A stretch of 64,000 bases of DNA, from assembly GCA_029817715.1 (NCBI GenBank), contig JARUPY010000607.1, forward strand, positions 2,728,001-2,792,000. The letters are read 5' to 3'. Position 1 is the first letter of the stretch. Every line of letters starts with the position of its first letter. Position numbers and translations under genes: made by a program. A model generated the notes under the pieces. It saw only the letters and a program-made list of their open reading frames with translations, did not search any database and was not told the origin of the DNA. This document shows, one piece after another, positions 20,462-32,971 of this stretch. Source of the DNA: Melastoma dodecandrum. Its lineage: Eukaryota > Streptophyta > Magnoliopsida > Myrtales > Melastomataceae.

Positions 20462-20471
20462 TGAAGAAATG
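20462..20471. repeat. Target-site duplication, right (foldback copy 2)
   Basis: TGAAGAAATG, identical to 19764-19773. Confidence 0.88.
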
Positions 20472-20805
20472 CATCAGAAGAATGCTATTTGACGACCACC
20501 CGTCACAATTCCAGTCTCCTCCCTGGTTCCCACTACATCAACAGCAACATTGACTCCAAGTTGGTCATCCCAGCATATTCTGCAGCAGCGAAGGCGCCTT
20601 CCCGAGCCTAGCAAGCGGCAACAATCGCGACAACAACAATAGCAAACTCCGACCACCCGCGGCGGCGAATCTCCAATCTTGCTACTGCATTAGCGACACT
20701 CCTCCTCAGTCATCTCACCACAACGGGATTTAGACGTGACGATATGTTCGCGTGAGGTGGCGATTCGATTCTCCAACTCCCAGCAACCCAAGATCACGTC
20801 GCCGC
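20472..20805. other. Intergenic, no gene seen
   Basis: Short stretch between the foldback element and Athila B; no ORF or RNA gene recognised. Confidence 0.6.
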
Positions 20806-22162
20806 TGATAACTCTAGTAAAATAGAGTTATATTATCACATTTAGGCTTAATTCTAGTTAGTTTCGAGAATTGTTTGCCAATTGAGCTGTAAATTGTCAT
20901 TCATCACGTTTGCTTTGTGATCGTAGGAAGTAAATGAAGGCATGACGGAAAACAAAGCAAAAGGGTTAATGATGAAGAGGAATAGAAGGCGGAGGACACG
21001 GTGCAACTGCAACCAATCTTCTTGCAGCTGCGCAAGTGAAGCAGAAGGACGACAGACAGGCTCGTGCAGCTGCAACTCCAAGCTCGTGCAGCTGCACGAC
21101 GAGAGGAAGAATCGATCAAGGGCATCAGACTGATCGTTGCAGCTGCAACGCCAGTCCCGTGCAGCTGCACGAGTGCGACAGGGCAAATATGAAAAGAGCT
21201 TCAGAGAGGTCGTTGCAGCTGCAACGAATTCATCTTGCAGCTGCACGACATAATATTGCCCGAAAATTAGATTTTATTTTTTAGATTTGCTTTAGGTATA
21301 AAAAGATTGGATTTTAGGTTTTCATAGGAGGACCTTTTTCTCTCTTCTCCTTCGGACTTTAGTTTTGGCACCCAAAAACGGCTAGGAACAAGGAGACGAA
21401 GACGTTGATGGAGACTTCGACGATTTTTCTTTTCTCTTTGCTTTTTGTTTCGTTTGCGATGTCGAACTAAACATCTTTTTTCTAGGATGATGATGAACCG
21501 ACTCGTGTAGTTGGTTATCCACTTTTTCGGAATCAATTTAAGAAGATTTATCGTTTACTTGTGTTTCTTCTGTGTTTAATGCTTACTTATCGGGTTGATC
21601 GCCGGTTCGTATGAACTCTTAGTCTTAAGTTAACTCGAGAGAGACTTAGGATTAGAAGAGGGGAAACATAACTTAGGTTAAGGCCGAGAGATCGGCTTAA
21701 CGAAGAGGAGTATAGAGATATACACTCGTAGGTAACCGAGAGAACAATTGGATCTCAAGGAATTCTGATTATTCGTGATTCGCTATAGAAATATAGGATT
21801 ACGGGTGATTAGTAATTCACAGTTACAGCCTCGAGAGAGGTGTAGCGATTGTTAGGGAATTGTGGTTAGTAAACGGTAAAACGGATTGAATTGAGGAAGA
21901 GAGAGTGCGATAATCTACGAATCGATAGGGGATTCGGAGTCCTAGGCCTTTATTATTTGAATTACAACCTTGCTTCCATTTTTCTTGCGATTTACTTTCT
22001 TGCACCCAACCTTTCATTACTCAACCTTCTTGACTAGAATTTGAACTCAGTAATTGACTATTGGCAGTAGATTATGTCTAATCAGTCCTCGTGGGAACGA
22101 TCTTTCTCATCACTTTATTACTTGGCGCGACCCGTATACTTGCGTGTGCGTTTTAGCGAACA
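20806..22162 (+). repeat. Athila B 5' LTR (1357 bp)
   Basis: Begins TGATAACTCTAG and ends TTTTAGCGAACA. It contains a cluster of GTGCAGCTGCAC/TTGCAGCTGCAA palindromes at 21000-21250 and a likely promoter GGTATAAAAAG at about 21295-21305. Confidence 0.93.
20998..21252 (+). repeat. GCAGCTGC palindrome array in Athila B 5' LTR
   Basis: Eight copies of (G/T)TGCAGCTGCA(A/C) or close variants in about 250 bp; duplicated in the 3' LTR at 32230-32482. Confidence 0.85.
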
Positions 22163-22168
22163 AGTTTT

Positions 22169-22186
22169 TGGCGCCGCTGCCGGGGA
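22169..22186 (+). other. Primer binding site (tRNA-Asp type), Athila B
   Basis: TGGCGCCGCTGCCGGGGA, one base different from the site of element A, six bases downstream of the 5' LTR. Confidence 0.88.
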
Positions 22187-22267
22187 CTGAAATAGAATAC
22201 TTTCAGTCAGTTTTCGGTTATAAGTTTTATTCTAGTCACTGATTCTCTTTTCATCTTTTGCAGGTGT

Positions 22268-25200
22268 ATGCGACATCACAAAGGTGACAAAGAGCTACTC
22301 TTTGACCCTGAAATTGAACGAACTTTTCGGATTTTACGAAGAGGTCAAAGGGACACCATGGCGAACGCCAACAACAACAACAATGTTGTTGACATTGCGG
22401 CGCAGCAACAGCCGAGGACGATGCGGGACTATGCGCAGCCGACTCCACAAAATCATGCTGGTTTTCTACGTCCTGAAATTCAGGCGGATACGTTTGAAAT
22501 TAAACCTTCAATTATTCATATGATTGAAAATTCCAATTTCGGGGGTTTAATTAATGAAGATCCACACTGGCACCTAACGCGTTTTGAGGATTTGTGTGGC
22601 ACCTTCAGGTATCATGGCGTATCGGCAGAAGCAATCAAGTTGAGGCTGTTCCCGTTCTCGCTTCGAGACAAGGCCAGAGCGTGGCTATATTCGCTGCCTG
22701 GAGAGTCAGTCAGCTCATGGGACGACCTCCGAAAACACTTCCTGTCCAAGTACTATCCACCGAGCCGAACCGTGAAGATAAGGAACGACATTACTTCGTT
22801 CCGCCAACTAGCAGGTGAATCAATGTACGAAGCATGGGATCGCTTTAAGGAGCTGCAAAGGCTATGCCCTCATCACGACATCCCAAAGTGGATGTTAGTT
22901 CAGAGTTTCTACGACGGGCTAGCGGAGCAACTCCAGTCCACAATCGACTCTGCTGCAGGAGGCACCATTATGAATAAGACTCCAGATGACGCGTTAGAGC
23001 TATTCGAGGCAATGGCTACTAATGGCCAGAGGAGAGCACCAGCAAGAGGAGGACTCCATCAAATTGAGGCTATCACAGCTCTTAGTTCTCAATTGGAGAC
23101 TTTGACTAAGGAGATGGCTGCTTTGCGTACGTCGACGCAATTATCTAACGCTCCTCGTTCTAATATGCAGGTTATGGAGATGCAGGAGTCGGAGGAGGCG
23201 AATTACGTGGGAGGCAACAACAGGAATAACCCGTACTCCAACACGTACAATCCGGGATGGCGCAACCACCCCAACTTCTCATGGAGAAACAATCAAGAGC
23301 ATCAGGATGCCGGGCCTTCGCGACCAAACCAGCCACCGGGATTTGCACCCCCGAGGCGACAATCCATAGGTGAACCTAAATCTAGTGTTGAGGATTTATT
23401 GAGACAGGTTCTTGCTAGCAATGAGGAGGTCCGGAAACAACAAGAGGAGACAAGGAAGCAACAGGAGCTCATACTGAAGGATCACGCGACCTCGATCAAG
23501 CAACTGGAGATGCAAATGGGACAACTTGCAGGATCGTTAGTCATGAGACCACATGGAACGCTACCGAGTAACACGGAGCTCAACCCCAAGAATCGAGAGA
23601 ACTGCAGCGCAATTACCCTTCGAAACGGGAAGGACCTTGAAGAGGAGTTTGAGCGGCAAGAAGCCGAAAAGGAGCATGCCAGAGCGAAACGACAGGCCAA
23701 GGTACGTGATACGGAGTCTGGAAAGGACTCTGAACATCATAGCTCAGAAACACCGGTACGTACCAATCCTGTGCTTGTAATTCCTGTTATTCCACAAGTT
23801 CCTTTTCCGCAAAGGTTAAAGAAAAACACTGATGAGCAACAGTTTAAGAAATTTCTTGAGGTTTTTAAGAAGTTGCAGATCAACATACCTTTTGCGGAGG
23901 CACTCGAGCAAATGCCAAGTTACGTGAAGTTCATGAAGGACATTCTATCGAAGAAGCGGAAGCTTGGAGGGCACGAAACCATCTCACTGACCGAGGAATG
24001 CAGTGCGATCGTGCAAAGAAGACTCCCACCAAAACTCAAGGATCCGGGTAAGTTCACTATCCCGTGCCACATTGGAACGGATTTCTTTGGTCATGTTTTA
24101 TGTGATTTAGGGGCGAGCATCAACTTGATGCCATTTTCAGTGTTCAAGAAATTGAACATCGGCGAAGTAAGACCGACGTCTCTGACTTTGCAATTAGCTG
24201 ACCGATCATACACGTACCCTAAGGGTATTGTGGAAGATGTTTTGGTAAAAGTAGACAGGTTCATCTTCCCCGCGGAATTCGTCATCCTGGATTACGAGGA
24301 AGATCGAGAGGTCCCCATCATCCTAGGACGACCGTTCTTAGCAACGGGGAGGACACTAATCGATGTCTAGAAGGGAGAGCTTACCATGAGGGTCCACGAC
24401 CAAGAGGTGACATTCAACATGGACAAGGTTATGAAGATGCCTAACGAAATTGATGAATGCAGGTACGTGGACATACTTGAGGAAGTTGCCATCGAGACGT
24501 TCCTAGAAGCATATGAGCTACAGCCGGAAGAAGAAGTGTCGAAGGAAGATGCATTACATGATGAGAATTCTGAGGAAGAGGTGGCCTTTGTGCGGCAATT
24601 CCAAAGGGTGGAACCCCTCGACAGACCTGCAACGACCACTAAGCCGTCCATTGAAGAACCCCCGAAGCTGGAACTTAAGCCGTTGCCTGACCACTTAAGG
24701 TATTCCTACCTGGGTAAGGACAATACTCTTCCGGTTATTATTTCATCGTCATTAACTAACGAACAGGAAGAGATGCTGCAACGAGTGCTTCGGGAGCACA
24801 AGACAGCTATTGGATGGACCATCGCGGACATAAAGGGGATTAGTCCAGCAGTTTGCATGCACAAGATTGTCTTGGACAGCGACAAGAAGCCATCAGTCGA
24901 ACATCAAAGGCGATTAAACCCGCATATGAAGGAGGTGGTAAGGAAAGAAGTTATTAGATGGCTTGATGCAGGTATCATTTATCCGATCTCGGATAGCTCG
25001 TGGGTGAGCCCAGTCCAGTGCGTGCCTAAAAAAGGAGGCATAACGGTGGTCGAGAACAGCAAGAGTGAGCTCATTCCAACAAGGACGGTCACCGGATGGG
25101 GAATATGCATGGACTACAGGAAACTCAATGTAGCCACATGCAAGGATCATTTCCCGCTTCCCTTCATCGATCAAATGTTGGACAGTCTCGCAGGTAAGAG

Positions 25201-25780
25201 TTTTTATTGTTTTCTGGACGAATATTCAGGTTATAATCAGATAGCGATCGCACCGGAGGATCAGGAAAAGACCACCTTCACTTGCCCCTACGGTACGTTC
25301 GCTTTCCGTCGTATGCCGTTTGGATTATGTAATGCGCCTGCCACGTTTCAGCGATGTATGACAGCGATTTTTTCGGACATGATTGAGAAGACCATTGAGG
25401 TATTCATGGATGATTTCTCAGTTTTTGGAGTGTCATTTAAAAATTGCTTGGATAATCTTGCGGCTGTTCTTGCGCGATGTGAACAGACTAACCTGATTCT
25501 GAATTGGGAAAAGTGCCACTTCATGGTGCGCGAAGGCATTGTGCTTGGTCACAGGATTTCGGAGAATGGTATTGAAGTAGACAAGGCCAAAGTGGAGACG
25601 ATCGAGAAGCTACCCCCTCCAACATCAGTGAAAGGAGTCCGAAGTTTCTTGGGACACGCTGGTTTCTACAGGAGATTCATTAAGGACTTCTCGAAGATCA
25701 CCAAGCCGCTATGCAATCTCTTGGAGAAGGATGCCCCATTCCTTTTCGACGGTAAGTGTATGGAAGCATTCCTTACATAA
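22268..25780 (+). pseudogene. Gag-protease-reverse transcriptase of Athila B, with in-frame stop
   Basis: One frame from ATG 22268 with a TAG at 24368-24370, where element A has a glutamine codon just after the protease (ALIDV/TLIDV). Upstream: a gag core (SLRDKARAWLYSLPG), the [20 protein letters not shown] stretch, and protease [11 protein letters not shown]. The CCHC knuckle seen in A is absent here: the equivalent stretch reads MQVMEMQESEEANY. Downstream of the stop: reverse transcriptase with [16 protein letters not shown] and FMDD. The frame ends at 25780 through a one-base frameshift shortly after GKCMEAF. Function is as in element A, but two breaks preclude a full polyprotein. Confidence 0.9.
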
Positions 25781-27561
25781 AAGAGAGGTTAGTATCATCA
25801 CCGATTATCGTCGCTCCTGATTGGAACTTGCCTTTCGAACTGATGTGCGATGCGAGTGATTTAGCTGTAGGAGCGGTGTTAGGACAAACGAGAGATAAGC
25901 ACTTTCGTGCTATTTACTATGCTAGTAGAACACTTGACTCCGCCCAGGTTAATTACACGATGACGGAGAAAGAAATGTTGGCGATTGTGTTTGCTTTCGA
26001 TAAGTTTAGGCCTTATTTGATTGGGTTTTCAGTGATCGTGCATACTGATCATGCGGCCATACGTTACTTGATTTCTAAGGCGGACTCAAAACCGCGACTA
26101 ATCCGTTGGGTGTTATTATTGCAAGAGTTCGATCTTACCATCGTAGACAGGAAAGGTTCCGAGAACCAAGTGGCCGATCACCTATCCAGGCTGGAGGAGG
26201 GAATGAAGAGCACACCCTCGACTCTTATCAACGATTCTTTCCCTGATGAGCAACTGTTTGCAGTGGAGGTAGCCGCACCTCGGTATGCCGACTATGTGAA
26301 CTACATAGTCGCAAATATTTTTCCTCCGGACATGACAAGCCAACAGCGGAAAAGGTTCATCTATGACGTTAAATTCTATATGTGGGATGAACCATTGCTT
26401 TTTCGGAAATGTGCAGACCAGGTCATTCGGCGTTGTGTTCCGGAGGAAGAAATCAGGCCGATCCTTGAGCAATGCCATGCCGCCCCGTACGGTGGACATT
26501 TCGGTGGTCAGAAAACCGCAGCAAAGGTCTTACAATCAGGTTTCTACTGGCCCTCTTTATTTAAGGATGCTCACACTTTTGTAGCACAGTGCGATCGCTG
26601 CCAAAGGGTAGGAAATATTTCACGTCGTGATGAAATGCCCTTACATAATATTCTAGAAGTCGAACTGTTCGATGTGTGGGGGATAGATTTTATGGGGCCC
26701 TTTGTTGATTCCTTAAAGAACAAATACATTTTAGTGGCTGTTGATTATGTGTCCAAATGGGTAGAAGCTGTCGCGTTACCCACTAACGATGCTCGTGGAG
26801 TTTTGAAACTTCTTAGACAGATTTTCACGCGGTTCGGAACACCACAAGCCATCATCAGTGACGGTGGAGCTCATTTCTGCAATAACAAGTTCACTACACT
26901 GATGCGGAAATATGGAATCAAGCATAAGGTAGAGTTGCCCTACCATCCTCAGACATGCGGCCAAGTAGAAGTGTCCAACCGCGAAATCAAGAGGATTCTG
27001 GAGAAAACGGTAAGTGCTAATCGAAAAGATTGGTCCGCCAAACTCGACGATGCACTATGGGCATACAGGACGGCCTTCAAGACCCCGATTGGGACATCGC
27101 CGTACAAGCTAGTATATGGAAAAGCCTGTCATCTGCCGGTGGAGCTAGAGCACAAAGCTTATTGGGCGGTTCAAAAGCTTAACCTGGACCCAAGCGCAGC
27201 AGGAGAGCAGCGATTAATGCAGCTGAATGAAATGGAGGAATTCCGGAGAGATGCATACGAGAATGCCCGCATTTACAAAGAAAAGACCAAGGCGTGGCAT
27301 GATCGTCGTCTTAAGGAGCGTAAATTCTCCCCTGGTCAGTTAGTACTTTTATTCAATTCACAGCTTCGGTTGTTTCCAGGGAAACTCAAATCGCGCTGGT
27401 CAGGGCCTTTCGAAATTACCCAGGTACTACCATTCGGTGTTCTCGAATTAGTAGGTACTGACTCTTCTGACAGGTTCAAGGTGAATGCAAGTCGCGTCAA
27501 GCCATACTTTGAAGGTGTTGTCCACCGGGATCCGGGGACATTAATGATGAAAGACACATAA
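25756..27561 (+). pseudogene. RNase H-integrase portion of Athila B, shifted frame
   Basis: Continues the polyprotein in another frame. RNase H is recognised by [12 protein letters not shown], the [17 protein letters not shown] block and TDHAAIRYL. The integrase has a complete zinc site (the two His around HFGG and upstream, with CDRC), catalytic acidic residues in [15 protein letters not shown] and QVEVSNRE, and the C-terminal [13 protein letters not shown] segment. It has no start codon of its own in a credible place. Compared with element A this integrase retains the 24 residues missing there, so the two elements are broken in different places. Confidence 0.88.
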
Positions 27562-27726
27562 AGGACCAAAGCGTCAGGCTGACGACGTTAAATCAAGCAC
27601 TGTTCGGGATGCAACCCGAGTCAAATTTTATTTCTTTTCTTGGTTAATTTTGTTTTTTTGTAGTTTTTGAGTTTGATTTTGGCTAGATTTTTCAGGGAGT
27701 AGAAATTACGGAGCGATAAGATCATG

Positions 27727-28075
27727 GGACCGGTGCAGCTACAGCCCAATCTTTATGCAGCTGCCATTAAAAAGGGGGAAGCTGTCTGCCAGGTCGTTGC
27801 AGCTGCAACGACCCCCTCGTGCAGCTGCATGAGACCCTCAGTCAGAGTCAAGTCACCAAAGGCGAGCTTCGTGCAGCTGCAGCCAATCTTCTTACAGCTG
27901 CATGACCGGGGGCGAAAAAGGGCGATCATCTGACGACACCTTGCAGCTGCAACCCCGCCTACTTGCAGCTGCACGCTTATAAGAAGACAAAGAAGGGGGC
28001 TGTCTGACGGGTCGTTGCAGCTGCACGAGGTCCTCAGAAATTCAACACAGATCATCCGACAGGGTCGTGCAGCTG
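27727..28075 (+). repeat. GTGCAGCTGCAC palindrome array between pol and env-like ORF (element B)
   Basis: Ten copies of GTGCAGCTGCAC-type palindromes, some with one change (for example GTGCAGCTACAG, TTACAGCTGCAT), at the same relative place as the CGCAGCTGCG array of element A. Confidence 0.85.
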
Positions 28076-28382
28076 CACCGGTTCGGATCTTCGGAAAAAA
28101 ATAAAAGAGGGGTCGACCGCCCCAAACCCTAAAATCATTTTTTTCCTCTCTCCCTTGCAGATCTCCGTTCACAGACGCCCCCACCACCTCCGGTTTAGGA
28201 TTCCGCCGATTTCCGTCGCCCACAACCTTCCCCGAGGTAAGTATCGTCTCCTACATCTCGAGCCAGCGCCCCTGTCCAACTCTTTTCGCTCGAACCCCAG
28301 GTGCGTTTTTCTACGTCGCTCTCCGGCAATTCGTGGCTCTTAGCTGTTAGATTAGGACGTGTGTTAGTGGAGATTTGGTTAG

Positions 28383-28931
28383 ATGGCGCCGAAGAGGCAG
28401 AAAACCGGTGCCGGGTCTTCCTCGGGGCACACCGAGGACGATAGGATTAGGGAAGCGGCAATGACCCGTTCTATCATCGAGGAGCGCGGGATCAACGCTA
28501 ATGAGCGGTATCTCGAAAGCTTCCAGTACATAATTGATAAGCTAGGATGGGTAGAGTTTTGCTGGGAACCGACACCGGCTAGTATACCTTTGGTTAGGGA
28601 ATTCTATGCGAATGCGCATACCTATGACCCGAACAGTGAAACAATTCGGGTCAAGAATAAGAAAGTGGTATTTAGTGCGGACGCAATTGCGTTGCTTTAT
28701 AACTTGCCCCGTTATGAAACTGATGGCTGGAATGCGTATTTCGCCGAATCCTTTGATGCCCAAGCAATATTAGAGACATTAACTAGGGACCGGGCAGGAG
28801 CACGTTGGATATTGTCGACATCAAACGAACCCATTGCACTCCAGGGTTCAGATCTCCATGCTATTGTCGTCGGGGAGATAGTTCTACGGGGAGACTATAG
28901 CCGCGGGGGACAGTTGCCGTCAAGGAGATAG
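28383..28931 (+). pseudogene. Env-like ORF of Athila B, truncated by nested repeat
   Basis: Starts MAPKRQ like the element A ORF and contains the same VREFYAN block. Homology stops near 28854 (after ALQGSDL) and the frame runs into the 50-bp repeat array before stopping at 28931. The remaining ~230 residues present in element A are missing and are not found on the far side of the insertion, so the insertion came with a deletion. Confidence 0.85.
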
Positions 28932-30810
28932 TTCCGGGAGACTGGCCGCGGGGGACTATTGTCGCCGGAGAGATAGTTCCACAGGGAGACTATAACCGGT
29001 GGGGGACGGTTGTTGCCGGCGAAATAATTCCACGTGGAGACTACAAGTGAAAGTCGAGCAATCACCAGAAATAAGACAGCATCACCAATCCTCCTCTTCC
29101 TTCATTCCTTCTTCATTAAACACAAAAAACTCTCTCGTCTACATTCTACTCACCATGTATATAAAACTGAGCCAAAAGAAAAGAAGGTTATATCTCATCA
29201 TTACAATCCCTTTTCTGTTATTTAAAGATAAGATCGAATTCTCTGTATTGCTGTCGTACGACAGAGGAGACGCACACCTCCAACGAGCCAACTAGGGACA
29301 TAAGTAGTATTAGTTTTATTTGAATAGAAAGACTTGTCTCACCGCTTTGAAGTGCTGGAGTCGATTTTCGATGCTTCGGAAAAATCCATATTTCTCGTTA
29401 TATTTTCATGCAAACAAATGTGAATTTGACTAAGCTAAAAACGTAAGACATGCCTTACCATTCTATAGTTTTGACATGTCTTAATTAGAATTTTCTGACC
29501 ACCGTTATTTTCTCCACCGCATTTTAGTTTGATGTGCATGATGCCAACGGAATTATCTTCCCGGCGACAATAGTCCCCTGCGACCATAGTCTCCCGGAAC
29601 TATTACCCTGGCGGACCGAACCCACTACATTTTTCATACGATAATTTGTACGTTGATATTTCATACAAAATAATACATAAATCAGTGAGCAACCGATAAT
29701 ACAACGACTATCAAATAGAGACCATCACAAATGATCCCTGATTTCCTTCGCAGTGCTTGGACGTTCGAGTCCTGACATCGACCGGAGGACACCAGGGGGA
29801 GCGAGTCCGAATCCTCGTGTCGTCGGTAATGCAGCGCGCGTGCTTGGCCGGAGGGGGTGCGTACATCCCGGATGGATGTACTTGTTTGATTTGTACTGGT
29901 ACTCCAAGCAGTCTGCTAGTGTCATTGCTTGATCTGTACTGGTACTCTACCGGGCAAATATGTTGTTGGAAAAATGTAATGCCTACTACTTTTGGACGAA
30001 ATTGGAGAAGCTCTCGAAGACTCTCACCGCCTCCCACTCGCCAAAGCTCTGCTGACATCCATCACAGGGAATAATGCCGCAAGGGGACTACGGTCGCGAG
30101 GGACTTTTACTGCCGGGGAGATTGTTCCGCGTGATCCGCAGCACTTTGATAGCTTGGTGATGTCGTCAGGGCCTTTGAGCTTGATCCGGCAAAACCCGAT
30201 CCGGGCATGACCCCGGACTCATGTCACTGTTTTGCAGGCGTTGGACCCGGTTCGGGCGTTGGACCCAAACTCATGTTTGTTGATTTACACCAACATGCGG
30301 TAATAAACCTAAGTTGCCTAACGACATGCGTACAAGCACAAACAATTATTGAGATAAAAGGGGACGGGGAAGGATGGTGACTACGGACCTATGCACTTGG
30401 GCTCGCAAGCCGTTACAGATTATTTTTCCAAAAGCATGACTTGTGCAGACAGACAAGGAAATTAAAATAGGTACACTTAGATTTTCACCAAAACAGGTAC
30501 ACTTAGATTTTTACCCATGTCGTTCATTTTTCGTTCTTTAACAACATCCAGTATTTCAAGTATAACATCACATTGACATTTTATAGTATGTTCATTAATT
30601 CCTCATAGAATCGATACATTTTTAGTTCTTCCCCTCGTTTTATTTATTGTATTCGCTTTACCCGTGTACTTTTATTCTTAATGCATTTTCGTTAACCAAA
30701 AGCAAACTTTTGGAGCAAATGCCACCCCTTTGCATGTTTATAATGTAAGAACACTCCCCATGGAACTATCTCCCCCGAGGCAATAGTCCCTCGCGACCAT
30801 AGTCTTTGTC
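28855..30810. repeat. Nested repeat cluster with inverted GGGACTATTGTCGCC arms
   Basis: About four tandem 50-bp units (GGAGATAGTTCCACGGGGAG plus ACTATAGCCGCGGGGGACTATTGTCGCC, 28861-29043) are mirrored by an inverted unit at 29569-29622. A second pair faces each other at 30077-30131 and 30762-30808. Between the pairs lies sequence related to repeat family X (29625-30070). It looks like foldback-type elements with sub-repeated ends, possibly nested with an LTR-type repeat. No transposase ORF and no clear target duplication were found. Confidence 0.6.
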
Positions 30811-32020
30811 AGCAATTGAAGAAGACTAACTGCACGGTAGTGGCAAAGCAAAAAGGAGATGGAGAAGAAGTTGGTGGGCTTGGAGATAGGATTTGCTTAA
30901 AGGACTGGGCTGAATAAATGAAGATGTGGCCCATGAATTTACAAAGAATATTGGACCATAGGCAGACACAATCACATGTTTGCTAGAATGTTTAGGTTTG
31001 GGGATGTGGTGTTTGTATGCTGGTGCGTGTTAGGCTCCTTTATGTTTGCTAGAAATTTTGTTTAGTTTGTTTTCGTTTTCGATCATTTTTAGGTAAAAAA
31101 AAAAAGAAGAAAAAAAAAATAGTTCCTAGATTCATGTCAAACCTCCTCAGGTAGCCTTAGGAATTTGAGAGTGAAGAGTCTGACTCTAGGATGATGCCTT
31201 GAGGTAGAGCACACCTAAGGAAGAGAAGGAGGTTGTTCTAAGTTAGCGTGTGGAATTTGAATAAGTAAAAAGAGAAATACTCAGTAGGGAGCATGATTAA
31301 CAGTGAGAGCTTTACACCTTCCTTGAAAGTATAGCCACTGGGATAAGTAGGGGATCTTAAACCAACTCTTGAAGCTAGCTCTGACCTTTGTTAAAAAAAA
31401 AAGAGAAAGAAAACGGTTGCCAAGGCTCTGAGCACCACTATCCAGGTTAGAAAGTGTGAAAAAAAAAATTGAAAAAGAAGCAACGATTAGTGAGTAATGA
31501 AAAGATAAGGCCTGGATATGTGCTTGTGGTGTGAGTCTTCCTTGCGGCTCGAGATTTCGTCCTAGGGGTGCTTTATCACCTAGTGCCTGGGTCCAACTGG
31601 ACCGGGAGACACTGACTGAGAACTCGCTACACGGGCATTCGCGGGAATTGATTAGCATTTAGAGTCGTGCAATCGAGAAAAAAAAGAAATAAGAATGATT
31701 GAGTAGAAGGTTCATGAGTAGGTGAAAGGAGGCGGCAAGAGGTAAATCCCTGAAAATTCCTCGGTGGTTATGAAAGATTCGAGGGTGTGTGGTAATCATT
31801 GTGAAAGGGTAACCTACTGGGATGAGTTTTAAAGCAAAGTGTTAATAGCACACGCTAGCGGTGATTAGACTCTGACTCTGAATGAAGTGTGCGACCTCAT
31901 CTGAGGGTGTTTAAGGACAATTTGCAATCAAAAGACTAAGGTGGTCTGAGGAGTGACGTTGAGTTTGTGTTTGCTTTGCCTTGGTATGTTTTATTTTGTT
32001 TTGCTCGAGGACTAGCAAAG
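30811..32020 (+). other. Athila B 3' non-coding region
   Basis: The segment from about 31140 corresponds to 5350-4513 of element A read on the other strand. 30811-31140 has no counterpart in A that I can see. No gene. Confidence 0.65.
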
Positions 32021-32036
32021 ATTAGGTTTGGGGGTG
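32021..32036 (+). other. Polypurine tract of Athila B
   Basis: ATTAGGTTTGGGGGTG immediately before the TGATAACTC start of the 3' LTR. Confidence 0.85.
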
Positions 32037-32971
32037 TGATAACTCTAGTAAAATAGAGTTATATTATCACATTTAGACTTAATTCTAGTTAGTTTCGAGA
32101 ATTGTTTGCCAATTGAGCTGTAAATTGTCATTCATCACGTTTGCTTTGTGATCGTAGGAAGTAAATGAAGGCATGACGGAAAACAAAGCAAAAGGGTGAA
32201 GGATGAAGAGGAATAGAAGGCGGAGGACACGGTGCAGCTGCAACCAATCTTCTTGCAGCTGCGCAAGTGAAGCAGAAGGACGACAGACAGGCTCGTGCAG
32301 CTGCAACTCCAAGCTCGTGCAGCTGCACGACGAGAGGAAGAATCGATCAAGGGCATCAGACTGATCGTTGCAGCTGCAACGCCAGTCCCGTGCAGCTGCA
32401 CGAGTGCGACAGGGCAAATATGAAAAGAGCTTCAGAGAGGTCGTTGCAGCTGCAACGAATTCATCTTGCAGCTGCACGACATAATATTGCCCGAAAATTA
32501 GATTTTATTTTTTAGATTTGCTTTAGGTATAAAAAGATTGGATTTTAGGTTTTCATAGGAGGACCTTTTTCTCTCTTCTCCTTCGGACTTTAGTTTTGGC
32601 ACCCGACGACGGCTAGGAACAAGGAGACGAAGACGTTGATGGAGACTTCGACGATTTTTCTTTTCTCTTTTCTTTTTGTTTCGTTTGCGATGTCGAACTA
32701 AACATCTTTTTTCTAGGATGATGATGAACCGACTCGTGTAGTTGGTTATCCACTTTTTCGGAATCAATTTAAGAAGATTTATCGTTTACTTGTGTTTCTT
32801 CTGTGTTTAATGCTTACTTATCGGGTTGATCGCCGGTTCGTATGAACTCTTAGTCTTAAGTTAACTCGAGAGAGACTTAGGATTAGAAGAGGGGAAACAT
32901 AACTTAGGTTAAGGCCGAGAGATCGGCTTAACGAAGAGGAGTATAGAGATATACACTCGTAGGTAACCGAG
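32037..32971 (+). repeat. Athila B 3' LTR, truncated (935 of 1357 bp)
   Basis: Matches 20806-21740 with no gaps and about eight substitutions, then stops abruptly after GTAGGTAACCGAG. The last ~420 bp (U5 side) are missing and replaced by an inverted copy of repeat X. Confidence 0.93.

Larger units (their letters stand above)
20806..32971 (+). mobile_element. Athila-lineage Ty3/gypsy retrotransposon B (defective, 3' LTR truncated)
   Basis: A 12.2-kb plus-strand element: 5' LTR 20806-22162, tRNA-Asp-type primer site 22169-22186, gag-protease-RT 22268-25780, RNase H-integrase to 27561, palindrome array 27727-28075, truncated env-like ORF 28383-28854, nested repeats about 28855-30810, conserved 3' region, polypurine tract 32021-32036, and a 935-bp remnant of the 3' LTR. 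The aligned LTR parts differ at about 8 of 935 sites with no indels, implying a young insertion; all the coding lesions must therefore be recent or were inherited from a defective parent copy. Confidence 0.93.

Noticed and set aside
20854..21246. 130-codon minus-strand ORF, repeated at 32085-32477
   Set aside because: Lies in the LTR of Athila B and is duplicated because the LTR is duplicated; encoded by the GCAGCTGC palindrome array.
24368..24370. Programmed readthrough stop in Athila B pol
   Set aside because: Athila A has a sense codon at the same place in an otherwise continuous frame, so a simple nonsense mutation is the better explanation.
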